From positions 1-64,000 of the forward strand of contig DF237447.1 of the NCBI GenBank assembly GCA_000708835.1: DNA of 64,000 nt, given 5' to 3'. Shown piece by piece: positions 14,156 to 25,995 of the stretch (its first letter is position 1; every line of letters begins with the position of its first letter). The translations under genes and the position numbers were made by a program. The notes beneath the pieces are model-generated. The model saw only the letters and a program-made list of their open reading frames with translations. It ran no database searches and was not told where the DNA came from. This DNA is from Klebsormidium nitens (taxonomy: Eukaryota; Streptophyta; Klebsormidiophyceae; Klebsormidiales; Klebsormidiaceae).

Positions 14156-15816
14156 GGAAGTGAGCTCTTAGTACAAAGCTTCACCAAGCAGCTGAGAAGA
14201 AAATCTTTGTGGTTCGAAAGGATGCGACGAAAGGAATAATTTGACTGTCGATTGCGCATGAACGAGGTAAAAGGTTCGAATGGAGCTACCTGCCCGATTC
14301 CGCAATTTGGTAGTTGGGAAGCGGAGTCAAGGTAGGCCCGTCTAAGATTTGCATCAGAGCAAGATGGACGTCGAAGCTTCGGGAGGGCGTTTGGCTTCAG
14401 GTAGAGGACTCGAAGCAAAAGGGAGACCGATGTCTTCGTTCCTGTCACGGAAGGAGCAGACAGAGCGCAGACGAAGGGGGAATCACGCCGCAAGTGTTCC
14501 AAAGCGATCCATTTCCACGCACACAAAAGGAGGTGCTTTTAAACATGAAAACGCAAAGACGAGGACTTTATGAACAGCATTCGCAGACGGGATCAACGTC
14601 TCGACTACGCAAATTAGATTGTGGCAGCAAGGTGGCAGCTTGACTTCCCGATTGCTCGTGCACGGAACGAATATGCGGTAGGTCTTTGATACTTTTCGAC
14701 CTCTTACAAGTTTCCCGCTACTTATGTCTGTTCATGTGAACGTTTGCATCAAGTACTTCGAACCGCTTCGCCGCTCCGCGCGTTCATTGTTGCTCTAGCC
14801 TTTTACGGCACCACTCCAAACTTTTCTGCTCATATGGCGCCACCTCCTGATGGTCGTAGCCACTACTTCCGCGAAGCAAACAGATAATCAATGCAGCACA
14901 AGTTCGACGCAGGTACTAGGTCTGACAGTCCAAAACAGAAACGCAAAACAGAAACGCACTGAGCTGGACAAGTGGCAGCATCCGGCTGAAGACCTTTGCA
15001 AGAGCTGGGCATACCAACCGGTGCTCACTCGCTCTTTTCATCCTTCGGGGTAAGGATGAAAATGAGGGAACAATTCAGAAGCACAGGACTTTCAGACTAA
15101 TGGACGACTTTTACAATCACATCGGTGTTGCCACCAGATGCACACATTCAATAGGAGGACTGGGCAAGAACACGAGTGTAAAACAGAACGGGTGGTCAAT
15201 GCCCTAAACTCATGACAAATTACATGCTCAAGAGAACGTCTGATGACATTGTCCAGGACAATAGGAATGGCCTTCGCTTGCAGAGACTTTGCATCTTAAA
15301 AGCATTTCACACTTCAGAAGGCGAGTATGCGCCGTCACGTGCGGCAGCAAACTAATCGCTGCCAAGACGGCAATCACCGGGCGGTACTGGAAGCGACCCC
15401 AAGACTTGGTTTGCATTTGCCGCAAGCAGAAGTGGGAGCTGGAAAGCGGACTGCATTTAAGACCTGAATATAAGCTGGGACGCGCAATCACGTACCATAA
15501 TCTGACAGCTGCGTTGGCTGACAGCTGCGTTTGCAGGCAAACAGACAATGACGGCCGATCGCGAGTTAGAGCCTGTTTCTAATCAGTATGCAGTGACGTT
15601 TCTCGCGCCGTCAACAAGCCCCCGGGACCTTCGAGTAGTGGCTTCCGCAAGCGGATCTCAGGTGCACAAAGCGCAGCTGCAGGAAGTGACCTTACGTCAT
15701 AGCCAGATCATCCCAAGGTATGTACACGTTAGACAGATCTTTCTATAACAGCAGTCCGTTCGAAAACTTTCTAGCATATCGATTTTCTAGCATCGGCAGA
15801 CACCGACGGGTTTTTC

Positions 15817-15849
15817 TGAGCGAAGCTCAAGGTGGACCTCATCATGGCC
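15817..15849 (+). repeat. family D module
   Basis: TGAGC, a 3-nt loop and GCTCA form a small hairpin; GGACCTCATCATGGCC follows. The L3 counterpart at 24885 keeps the stem and varies in the box. Confidence 0.6.
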
Positions 15850-16149
15850 GTGAAATAGTGTACTTTTTTTTATAAACTTGGAAGCATTGGGGTCCGCCTT
15901 TCGAAAACTCGTAAAAGGGAGAAGGCCTCCGGAAGGAGACACCACGTCGCTATATGTGAAAAGGCAAGACAGTGTGGGAATTACGTGCGCGGCGCCCAGG
16001 AAACCCAGCGATTGGATAAAGGCCAACAGATGCAGACAACTGAAAGGCTGAAGCCTTAGTGTTTCGTAAAAGCTCTGAAGCCGCAACAGGAAGATTGCTG
16101 ATTAAGGAAGAAATTCAATCAGCGGCATCGGGACTGTTCCAACAAATCG

Positions 16150-16198
16150 TTGAGCTCCTTCAAGTTCGACTCAAAGCGTTATCTTCCTCGCCACCAAC
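16150..16198 (+). repeat. family C module
   Basis: TTGAGCTCCTTCAAG followed by CTTCCTCGCCACCAA. It is preceded by a GCGGCATC string found ahead of most C modules. Confidence 0.5.
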
Positions 16199-16568
16199 CG
16201 CTTAGTTTGTAGGAGCCCGACGCGTCCAAACGGTAGGGTCAAAACGTTCAACAAGAACTTTTGCAGCTTTGGTGATCGAAACGACTCGACTGGCAGGGGG
16301 CAATCTGCAACCTGATGATCATTCACGCCTCTCATGCCAACATATGCGACGAACCAAAAAAACTGTAAACACAATGAGCACCATTTGACAAAGAAAGCCC
16401 TGGCAATCATTGGCAAATTCCCGGCTAGAGATTTGTCGTCGGGACGGAGGCCTCTTCGATCAGCGCATTCACCAGCAGATCGAGACGTACAACGAGGAAC
16501 GAAGAATCGATCGATGATAGGGCATGATGGATGCTTGTAATCGGCTCTGAAGTTTCACGCAAATGTCA

Positions 16569-16611
16569 TTGGGCCCGGTGTTGTGCGCCCGAGCGTAAAT
16601 GCGTCCTGGCC
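16569..16611 (+). repeat. family A module
   Basis: TTGGGC and GCCC flank a short loop; the box GCGTCCTGGCC with trailing GACAAG follows. Confidence 0.6.
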
Positions 16612-16800
16612 GACAAGAAACCTCAGAGGCTGTGGGAAGGTTCTTGCGCACAGATTGAAGATGTAAACGTTCAAGAAACTCGTAGTCTAATTAAGCAAAG
16701 CCGTTGGGCACACAAGCACGTAAAGGGTTTTGCATCTAAGCAACAAGCGGGTCCGAGCTCCACACATCTTGTTGGCATCGGAGGATTCGAGACCTCGTGA

Positions 16801-16841
16801 TTGAGGTGGGAAATCTCAGGTCAGGTGCTCTCATCACGGCC
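16801..16841 (+). repeat. family I module
   Basis: TGAG/CTCA stem with a 9-nt loop, then TCTCATCACGGCC. It lies about 190 nt after a family A module; an A followed by an I-like box also occurs at 25.95/26.43, 33.60/34.09, 40.33/40.78 and 49.09/49.56 kb. Confidence 0.45.
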
Positions 16842-17552
16842 ATTTTCCAAGGAGGATTTCTTCTGGACTTCTCCCGGCTGGAAGGAGATCTGATGTTTTT
16901 CGCTAGATAGTATGCCGAACCGCCAGACTGACGCGACCGCGACCGGCTTCCTCCTTGTTCGATGTCGAGGGGCTGACGGACTGACCAAACACCACCAAAC
17001 GGACAAAGGAAATGCATGGAGAGAAGCTTTTGGGACAGAACGGTATCACGTCTCGACGTCTTCAAGTTGCGGCGTCAGGAGAGTCGGACAAAAGGCACAC
17101 TTTTGAGTCTTTTGTCCGCGAGTAAAGAGCGGCCGGAGTTCAATAAGACCGGAGAGAGAGGCTTCAAGAATTACAGGAATTGCCCGGTCAAAGGAATATT
17201 GATTTTACGGGGACTCAAGTTTTGCCACTTCAGGCAAAGCTCCGTCTACGTTACCGAGAAAATGAGGAGGAACTCACGATTCGACGACTTTGAGCGGAAT
17301 CCCTCGAGCAGGACCGAGGACCATTTTTCTACAACGGGAATACGTAGCGCAGTCCACCAACTTTGGCAAACGCTCAAGGCAGGGACGAAGCAACTAGAGA
17401 AAAGCGGCTGGTTAGCCAGCTGGCAGTTGGACGCTCTCGTCTGAAGCGCTTGGTAGCAAAAATTCTGTCAGCAAACACGCAAGCTTCTATGTCAGTAGTT
17501 CAGCAGAATTAGAAAGCTTGGGGCCGGCTCTATGTAAAGAAGAGAAAGTGCG

Positions 17553-17699
17553 TTGGGCCAGGAGTTACCTGCCCCAGTCGTTGACCTTCCTGACCGGCAG
17601 AGACTAATAGAGTATAGGGGCGGCTCTGAAACCAAAAAACAAACCAAAAAATGGGCTTCGGGGAGATCCGCCCAGTATCTCGTTTGCATCGTCTTGGCC
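17553..17699 (+). repeat. paired family A modules (A1-A2)
   Basis: A1 has TTGGGC/GCCCCAG and a degenerate box CTTCCTGACCGGCAG. A2 has TGGGC/GCCCA and TCGTCTTGGCC. The strings ATAGGGGCGGCTCTG and ATGGGCTTCGGGG between them are shared with L1 and, slightly altered, L3. Confidence 0.6.
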
Positions 17700-17957
17700 G
17701 CGAGTGAGCTTTTCAGTACGAAAGCTTCACCAAGCAGCTGAAAAGAAACGCTTTTTGGTTCGAAAGGATGCGAAGAAAGGAATAATTTGAATGTCGATTG
17801 CGCATGAACGAGGTACAAGGTTCAAATGGAGCAACCTGCCTGATTGCGCAATTTGGTAGTCGAGAAGCGGAGTCAAGCTAGGCACGTCAAATGCATTAGA
17901 GCAAGATGGGGGCCAAAGCTGCTCCAAAAAAAGCGGTTGTCTTCAGCAAATACGATT

Positions 17958-17996
17958 TGGGTGAGGAGGATTTCCCACGGTGTTCTCGTCCCGGCC
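17958..17996 (+). repeat. family E module
   Basis: TGGG/CCCA stem with a 12-nt loop and the box TCGTCCCGGCC eight nt later. In S2 and L3 the same place carries a TGAGA/TCTCA stem instead. Confidence 0.5.
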
Positions 17997-18248
17997 AGGC
18001 CCGGAAGGAGCGGAAGATGGATAAACACAGTAGCTGCCCCGAAAAACAGTCCGGCCAGTTCCACGCACACAATGGCGGACGCTCCTAAACCACAATCCAA
18101 AGGTGCGAAGAGCATAATTTGAAACATGATCAACGCCTCGCCTTGACAAAATGAGGGTCCTTGGATCTCAGTCGCTCATGCACAATAACGACCATGTGGT
18201 CGGTAGGCCTATAACACAGCATCCGACTACAGGCCGGGTATTCAAGAG

Positions 18249-18295
18249 CTGGGCATGTCCCAAGGTGCCCAGACGCCCTTCTTATCCTTGCCGCC
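18249..18295 (+). repeat. family B module
   Basis: A perfect 7-bp stem CTGGGCA/TGCCCAG with a 10-nt loop, then TTATCCTTGCCGCC. Downstream come CAGAAGCACTGGG and GCAATCACATTGGTGTC, shared with the B copy of L1. Confidence 0.65.
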
Positions 18296-20210
18296 TGAGA
18301 ACGGGAAACGACCCAGAAGCACTGGGCTAACAGGTCAAGAGAGACTTTTGCAATCACATTGGTGTCAGCAGACGCACAAATGCTCAATAGCAGGAAGGCG
18401 CAAGGACGCAGGGGCGACAGAAGGCGGGTCGTTGACCTGAAACCATCGTGCAAACATGTTCAAGACCTTATATATGCTGGCTTCCCTCAGGACGAGGAAT
18501 TTGGCCTTCCTTCTGTAGAGTCTCTGCATCAGGATAACGACGTTGCATCATGATAACTACGTGTGACACTTTGGAAATGCAAGTGTGCACCGCGCGTCAC
18601 GACCGTCCAGCGCACAAACCACTGCCACGACGGCGAGTTCCGCCCGATGCTGGCGGCAGCCGCAATGTTCTGCAGTAAGCAGAAGTGGGCGCTGGAAAGT
18701 TGAATGGAGTCAGGCCAAAGAAGCTGGAGCGCCACACGCATTTTCACAGATCCGCTGGGGCGCCTACAGCCACGGCCAGCTGAACTTGGCAGCCCATATC
18801 TGGCCATTTTGTATTGCCGTTTCTCGTGCCGTCAACAAACTCCCATTACCTTCGAGTTTCGGCTCTGAGCAAGCGGACTCTAAGTTCGAAATGCGGAGGA
18901 ATTGGACCGACGTCATGGCCTGATCATGCAGCTCACGTACAGCTTCACCAAATACAAAACGATCCGCTTGAATGCCCTTTCGAACCTGTCAAGCACAGGA
19001 TTCAAAACATTGTGACAAGTGTTCCTGAGCGATCAAGGTTGACCTGATTATGGCCATGAAAAACAATGGACATCTTGAAGAATCGAGGGGTCCCCCTTTC
19101 GAGAACTTGTAATGGAGGAGAAAGGTGTCCGCAGGACGACCCCGCAACGAATTGCCACAGAAGATAATCTGGAAAGACACCACGTTGTGGGCATCCGGGC
19201 ATCCCGTGCGACGCCCAAAAACTCAGCGCGGGGAGGAGGCCAAACTCCAACAAAATATGCAAGCTCCGAAACCGAAGTCGTTTGTACTCAAGGCGCACAT
19301 GGGAATTGCGGGGATCCGCGGCACCAGAGCGTCTCACAGGTGGTTGAGTCGATCCCTTAAGGCGCTATCCTCCTTGTCACCAACTACCTGATTTGTAGCA
19401 GGTAACCAAAGAGAAACAAGTTCGTACACTTGGGATTGTCAACCGACTTTCCTCAGATTCGGTTATCCGTCGAGAACAACTTGAGCTAAGCCCACGATTC
19501 CTTGGAATCTCCACATCGCCCTCAGAACCGGAGCCTTTTAACGGTGCCAACTTGAATTGATTGAAGATTTGACGGCAACGACAAGCAAAAGGCCGACATT
19601 AGCGGGACTCGACTGTTTGAAAACATGCTGAAACCTGAAAGACGCTTTAAGCACTCCCATGCCAGCATACGTGAGGATCTTGGTGAATCTTCAATGACCG
19701 GAATCCGGTAGATTTGGAGCACCAAGAATGTGTAAGGAAAGAAAAACTTACCTAAGCGGCCAAATTATCTAGAACAAACTTCAGTTTGTCACTGCTTTCG
19801 AGCCTATTTGAGAGTCCCTGCATCTAGACAGTTTTTCGTTTGTGACCTGTAGACGGACAACCGACCTCCGAAGAGCTCATAAACGAGCAGCTATAGCTAG
19901 ATGGGCCTTTCTCCGAATGACGAGTTTCAACAAAGACGAGCTGATCATTTTACGGTGAGACTCCAAACGTGGACTTTTCAAAGAGCATTAGCAAAACAGA
20001 CTCTTAACGGGACGCTTTCGAAACGCGACGTCGGCGAACGAATAATCGGTAGAAGGCAAAAGACCAGGGCTTATGTTGTCGCACTAGGACAGAGGCCTCT
20101 TCAGCGATTCCGCAAAGACGCGGGCAAATTGACGAGCGGAGTTTTCATCGATGAACTGTCAGGGTTGAAGGTTTGAGACGTACGGGCTCGGATATTCGGC
20201 ACAAACCACC

Positions 20211-20254
20211 TTGGGCCCGGTGTTGTCTTGCCCAGGTGTACGAGCGTCCTGGCC
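20211..20254 (+). repeat. family A module
   Basis: TTGGGC/GCCCAG stem, 6 bp with a terminal wobble; box GCGTCCTGGCCGGCAAG. Confidence 0.65.
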
Positions 20255-20776
20255 GGCAAGGAGTTACCTTTGAGGCTGCGGGAATATTCTTCCGCACTTG
20301 TTGACTATGTAAAGATTCTTGTTGACCTTTTAAAGGTCCAAGAAACTCGCAGTCCAGGCAAAGCCGATGGAAAAAGGGAAGTCGCAGGCGCGTGTCCTGT
20401 ATGGAGTCAGCAATTAGTAGCAAGTATAAATGCGGCGCTAGTGATTCCCTAAGCCTCAGACTAGTTACTATGCATCATCTATATGCGGGTCTGCATTAGA
20501 TGCGCCTTGATTGTTGCTTCGGCTGATGACAAGCCGACCGCTGCAAACGGTTTAGACACGGCACCAAACGGACGCGGGAACGTCGAGGACAGCAACGCAA
20601 GAGGGACAGGGGCGACAAGAAGAATCTTTGACCTAGTAATGGGCAGGCCGGTGAGCAAGCGAATGATGGAGAAGAAATATCCTACCGGTCATAATGAAAG
20701 TGGCCAGCCAAAGAGCGGACTTTAATGAGACTAGAGAGAAAAGCTTAAGGTTCAGATAAGGCCATGTCAGAATAAG

Positions 20777-23009
20777 GATGTTGATTGTGAGGGGGACTCA
20801 AGTGTGTCCATTTCATGCAAAGTTTATCACGTCACCGATAAAAGGAGGAGGGCAACTCGACGAACTTGAGCAGAGGACAGCTGTTCAGCGACGGATTACG
20901 CAAGACTCTGACCAAGTCGGCAAACGCTCTAAGGCGGGGTCAAAGCAACTGAATGATATGCGGCGGAGTAGCCGGCTGGCAGGTGGACGGCCTCGTCTCA
21001 AGGGCTTGATAGCAAACACACTGTCAACGAACGTGCACAATCTTCTTTGTGAAGAAGAGAAACGGGTTTGGTGCCCTGCCAGGTGTGGGGGGATCCGCCC
21101 AAGCTCTGGTTTGCACCGTCTTGGCCGGCTGGGAAGTATTGGGGCCATGAGAGCTTCAACAAGCTTTTGCAGCTTTGAAGGAAAGCCTTGTGGTCTAAAT
21201 CGCCTGAGAGGATGCAGGTAAAGTGGTCAATACAATGTCAAGCTGCGCATGCATGAACGAGGTGTAAATGTACGTGAGGTTCAGATCAAGCTACCTGCCT
21301 GATTGGGCCAACGAGTCGGTTCTCAAGAAGCGGAGTTAGAACGTCGAATATTTCATGCATAAGAATGAAGACGGAGGTCGGAGCTCCGGAAAAAGCGGTT
21401 GGCTTCAGTGGAAAAAGAGCGAGAATGAGACTCAATATCTCACGATGTTTCTGTCCCGGCCAAGAAAGAAGCAGACGACGGAGTTCAAAACACATCGTAG
21501 GTGCCTCAAACGACGATCCAGTCCCACGCACACAAATGACGAGATCCTATACCACAACAGAAGATTGAGAAGATCGTAGTTGAAAACCAAATTAATGCCT
21601 TGATTGGCGTGACCGCAAAATGGGCCAGCTTGAATCCTCAAATCGCTCATGCACATAACGACTAGCTACATGGTAGGCATGGTAGGCCTTCGACGTTATC
21701 CGACAACTTAAGAGGCTGATGCCACACACGTCTGTTGCCATCGTTTGCATCAAGTGGCTTGAAACGCCCAGTGCGTTCACCATTGCAACCGTTGGCGTCA
21801 CCACTACGATTTTTTTCTGCGTAGGTGCCAATCCATTTAAGATTCAAAGCCACAGCCGTCTCGAGCAAACCGCTGTTTGATTCTAGCAGCAGCACAAGCT
21901 TACGGGGGAACGACTCATCCAGTTTACCAATCTGAAGATCGATTCGTTCAGATGACCTTGCGAAGGAAGAGCTGGCAGCATAAGCAAAAGGATAGAGAAC
22001 TGGGCAGGCCAAATGGTGCTCAGTCGCTTGTCGCTCGTTTTTTCCTTGTCGCTCGGAAGCAGAACGGTGAAAGCACCGGTACAGATCAACGGGTCGGTCA
22101 AACGAACGTCGGTACGAATGTAAGCGCAGACAACCAGATACGACAACCAGATACGACAGTGGGGTACACTCCAAATGGCAGCTCCGATAAGCTGGCGCTT
22201 GCCTCGGAGCTAAGCTTTGCAACATGTGGAGCTTATCGTGGCCACCGGCTAGTGAGCACTACCGTGAAGTTGACCCGAAAAATAGATAAAACAGATTACT
22301 AGGACGTTAGGTGCCATATCCGTTTACCTGCATGGTGAACCTAGGTCTTCCTGTCCTTGCGTCTAAGGCTAGGCCGATAAACAAGCCGAGAATGGACGCA
22401 CCAACGTTAGGCAATGGTATTGTAAGAATATACGTATGCATATCAAGACGGCGCAAGAAAATGAACCGGATGGAGGGGCGTCAGTGGCGTAGCGGCTACG
22501 GTTAGCCTGCCATAAGACAGGCTCCGCTGTAACCCTGTCCAATGAAAGCAGCCTTTATCAGACCAATGGTCATAACAAAGATAACGTTCTGCTTCGTTCT
22601 CATTGATGACAAACCTGCAGCTTCAGCCTGCAAATCTCTTGGGTGCGGGCAATTCAATCTTAGCCGGCGGCCGCATCGCTAGTCGTTGCCGCGCTCCGCG
22701 CTTCCTGGAAAGTCCTGGATCGATCCGTTGCGTTCCAGCCAGTATGCGAGGGGCCGGAAGATTTTGTCTCTTCACTACCCGTCGAAGCCGGATGCATCGA
22801 AGAACTCAGAAACCGTAGACGAGGCGTTCCCACCCTGGCATGTGAAACGAGGTCGGAGGGGATTCAGGCCGCTACGAAAGAGCGCCCAGAAGATGCTCCG
22901 TAGAGAGTCAACCCCGGCCACCAGTTTTACGAAAATGGCCAGCCGATGAGAAAAGGTCGATGCGACCGGAGAGAAAGACTCGAAGTATAGTTAAAGACCA
23001 GGTCACAGG
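20777..23009 (+). repeat. higher-order repeat unit S2
   Basis: Short unit of 2.23 kb, co-linear with S1 throughout. A 13-bp direct duplication (ACAACCAGATACG twice, 22130-22155) is present here, whereas S1 has a single similar copy near 12810, so it arose after the units separated. The minus-strand opening of 187 codons at 21662-22225 is not preserved in S1. Confidence 0.7.
21426..21461 (+). repeat. family E module
   Basis: TGAGA, a 7-nt loop and TCTCA; eight nt later comes CTGTCCCGGCC. Confidence 0.55.
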
Positions 23010-23382
23010 GATGTTGATCAGCAACGCGGACTCAATTCTGTCCAACCAAGCAAAGCTTTCTTTCAGGTTACCCACACAGAGACGATTCAAGACTCGACGA
23101 AGTTGAGCGGGCTCCCTCGAGCAGGACAGAGGACAGCTGTCCAACAAGAGAGATGTACATAACACGAGACTCTGACCAAGTTGGTAAACGATCAAGGCAG
23201 GGACATACTTGCGCAACTGGACAAAATGCGGCCGACTAGGCAGCTGGCAGCTGAACTCTCATCTGAAGCGCTCGACAGCAAGCACACTTCATGCTCAACG
23301 TCGAACACACAAGCTTCTTTTTCAACAATCTCGGCATGGTGAAGAGCTTGGGGCCGGCTCGTTGTCAAGAAGAAAAGCAGCG

Positions 23383-23529
23383 TTGGGCCTGCCCAGGTGT
23401 TGCGTCGTCCTGGCCGACAGAGAGCTTAAGGGCTATATCACAGTATAGGGGTGGCTCTGAAACCGATAAAAAGGGCCGAAAATGGGCTTCGGGGAGATCG
23501 CCCAGGTTCTGGTTTGCATCGTCTTGGCC
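23383..23529 (+). repeat. paired family A modules (A1-A2)
   Basis: A1 has TTGGGC and GCCCAG only two nt apart and box TCGTCCTGGCC. A2 has TGGGC/GCCCA, GGTTCTGGTTTGCA and TCGTCTTGGCCGGCAG. This is the best-preserved pair. Confidence 0.7.
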
Positions 23530-23794
23530 GGCAGTGGGCTTTTGGGGCCACAAAAGCTGTAACAAGCAGCTGTGAAAGAAACCTTTGTGGTAAGCAGTTT
23601 CAGAGGGCGCGAGGGAAGCAATCAATACAATGTCAAGCTGCGCATGAAAAAAACACAAGGTTCAAAGCGTGATTGGGGCAACCCATAGTCTAAAAAGCGG
23701 CGGAGTCAGGCACGACAGACATTTTGCATTGGAGCAAGATGGGGGTCGAAGCTGCTCCAGAGAAAAGCGGTTGGCGTCATGGACGAAGAGCAAG

Positions 23795-23830
23795 TGAGAC
23801 TGAATATCTCACGATGTTTTCGCCCCGGCC
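23795..23830 (+). repeat. family E module
   Basis: TGAGA, a 7-nt loop, TCTCA, eight nt, then TCGCCCCGGCC. Confidence 0.55.
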
Positions 23831-24313
23831 ACGGAAGAAGCAGACGAAGAAGAATACACACCGTAATTGCTCTACAAGAGGACCAAGTTCCACGCACTTA
23901 AACAAGGGGCGATTTCAAAGGACAACCTAACGATGAGACGAGCATGATTCGAAACATGAGATCAACGTTTCAAATAGACACGTACGTACCATGTTGACGT
24001 AGACCTGTAACACTCTCTACTGATTACTCACGAAGATCTTGCCACCCATAATTGTTGCCACCTTTTTCATCCAGTACTAGGAAAGGTTCCGCGTGTTCAC
24101 CGTTGCTTCAGCTGGCACCACTGACTTTTCCCCCGATATATGGCTCCACCGCAAGATGATCGAAGCGACTCTTGCCGGGAAGCAAAAAGATACTCAAAGC
24201 AGGACAAGCTCGACTCGGGATACAGATGGGCGCTATTCTGAAAGTCCAAACCAGAAGCGCACAAAGATGGACAAGTGGCAGCATCCGACTATACAGAATA
24301 TGCAAACCAGAGC

Positions 24314-24357
24314 TGGGCACGTTTAACGGTGCCCATACGCCTTTCTTATCCTTGCCG
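24314..24357 (+). repeat. family B module
   Basis: Perfect 7-bp stem TGGGCAC/GTGCCCA with an 8-nt loop, followed by TTATCCTTGCCGCTTG. Compared with the copy at 18249 the loop is unrelated while the stem is kept. Confidence 0.65.
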
Positions 24358-24884
24358 CTTGAGAATGAGGGAGACATCCAAAGCACGAAACAATCAAGTT
24401 GATGGACGTCTTCTGCATTCAAATCAGGGTCACCAGACGCAAAAATGCTCGTAGCAGGGCTGGGCGAGACGTTAGTGGAAAATAGAGGGTCAATATCTTA
24501 AGATCGTCACAAACATGCCCAGACGATCTCCGTTAACATTACCTAGTACGAATAAACTGACCTTCGCTTGCAAAGACTCTGCATCAATCAGAACATGCGA
24601 CACTTTCAAAGGCAAGTATGTGCCATCACGTCGCGGGTAGCCTTTCTCTAAGCATTAGTATCTGTTGAATGTTCGTGTGCCGTCCACAAGCTCTCGGTAC
24701 GTTCGAGTATCGGCTCCGCCACTCATACTTCCATGCACTGCACAAAGCGCAGGAAGTGGCTTTAAGTCATGGCCGGATCATCCCAAGTCGAGTACACTCT
24801 AACCACTTTCTCACAAAACAGTCCGTTCAAATGCTTTCTGTATCTTGTTAAGCACCGGCTGCGACAGATACCGACGGTTTTCTA

Positions 24885-24916
24885 TGAGCAAAGCTCAAGA
24901 TGACCTCGTCCTGGCC
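24885..24916 (+). repeat. family D module
   Basis: TGAGC, AAA, GCTCA and then GACCTCGTCCTGGCC. The box here is intermediate between families D and A, which supports a common origin. Confidence 0.6.
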
Positions 24917-25089
24917 GAGCGACAATAGACATCCTATAGCCCTTCGAAAGTTGGGCTCCCCTCTCGGGAACTCGTATAGGTGGATGAAGTGCTCCGCAGA
25001 AAGACTCCGCAAGGAGGCGCCACAGAAAAGTTGTGAGAAGGCGCACATTTAATTTCTTAATCTGCGGCGTCAGATCGTCTCGACCGGTC

Positions 25090-25134
25090 TTTGAGCTCCC
25101 TCAGAGTCAAGGCGCTGTACTCCTCGCCACCAAT
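25090..25134 (+). repeat. family C module
   Basis: TTTGAGCTCCCTCAG followed by GTACTCCTCGCCACCAAT. It is preceded by TGCGGCGTCAGA. Confidence 0.55.
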
Positions 25135-25952
25135 CGACTGGAGTGTAGGAGGCATTCGAAAGGAACCCAAGTGTACGGTCAAGAAAATGTTCAAGGACCT
25201 TGCAGCTTTGAAATCACCACTCGCCTCCTGAGCTGGCCCAAGTATTCATTATTGCAGTGACACTTCATAGGAACTACAAGAAGCTGTTCCGCTGAACATC
25301 TTAATGGTGCTAGTGACAAAGCAGACGACCGGATATCGAAGGGACTCGAAAGGCTGAGGGCATTCTGAACCTATCTAAGCACTCCCGTGAAGGATAGGCG
25401 AGGAACCTTGTGAACCTTAAACGGCGTGGGTCCGGTTATTCTGGGGCACCAAGACATCTGACAGACATGCGCGTCTTTAATTAATTGCCCGGGCTAAAGT
25501 GCCGAGAGATTGGATTCTATTAAGCCCTTTTAAACTTGTACTCGCATGGTCAAGGCGCCCAGCCTCAAAAAAGCACTCAACCTCCACGGAGAATCGACCT
25601 TAAAATAAGTTCAGAGAAACGGGTGGCTTCAACTCAGCCATACTTCAGGTAGTTCGCTCAAACGAAAATGATCTGGTTGTCCCTCCAACTTAAGATCTGG
25701 AAAATGGAGAGTTAAATGCATTCGCAGAAGTTTCTGGTTTCTGACGCGACGTTTTTCAAACGTGACGTCAGTGAACGTACTCACAGAAGCATGCAAACGC
25801 GAGGGCAGTAGCTTGTGCTGTTGAATTGGGACGGAAGCGTCTTCAGCGCATTTATCAGCAAAGACTCGAGCAAAGAGAAGAACGGATCTCCTTTCGTGAT
25901 TGGACACAGTTGACATTCTGAATCGGGCTCTGAACTCTTGAGACCACAATCG

Positions 25953-25995
25953 TTGGGCTCGGCTTTAGCTGCCCAGGAGTCGAATCGTCCCGGCC
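25953..25995 (+). repeat. family A module
   Basis: TTGGGC/GCCCAG stem with a 12-nt loop, then TCGTCCCGGCCGGCAAG. Confidence 0.65.

Larger units (their letters stand above)
13645..17193 (+). repeat. higher-order repeat unit L1
   Basis: Long-type unit of about 3.55 kb, co-linear with L2 and L3. The head (GATGTTGATTG, then CAAGACTCTGACCAAGTTGG and TCTGAAGCGCTTGACAGCAA) is shared with the S units. The tail is L-specific: GTGGCAGCATCCG, a B box near 15032, a GACGGC segment near 15355, a shared GTCAACAA string near 15610, a D module at 15817, a C module at 16150 and a further A copy at 16569. Two small direct duplications lie inside it: 13 bp at 14931-14956 and 16 bp near 15502-15532. Confidence 0.7.
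17194..20776 (+). repeat. higher-order repeat unit L2
   Basis: Second long unit of about 3.58 kb, beginning with a GATATTGATT-like head. It follows L1 in order through the A1-A2 pair (17553-17699), E module (17958), B module (18249), GACGGC segment (about 18620), D-like box (about 19045), C-like box (19369) and A module (20211). Its last 100 bases (GGCCAGCCAAAGAGCG and the GAGAGAAA string) match the tails of S1 and S2, so all units converge on a common end. Confidence 0.7.

Noticed and set aside
21662-22225. Longest open frame of the window (minus strand, 187 codons)
   Set aside because: It lies inside repeat unit S2, and the aligned part of S1 is broken by stops and length differences; composition is rich in Arg, Ser and Cys, and no family is apparent.
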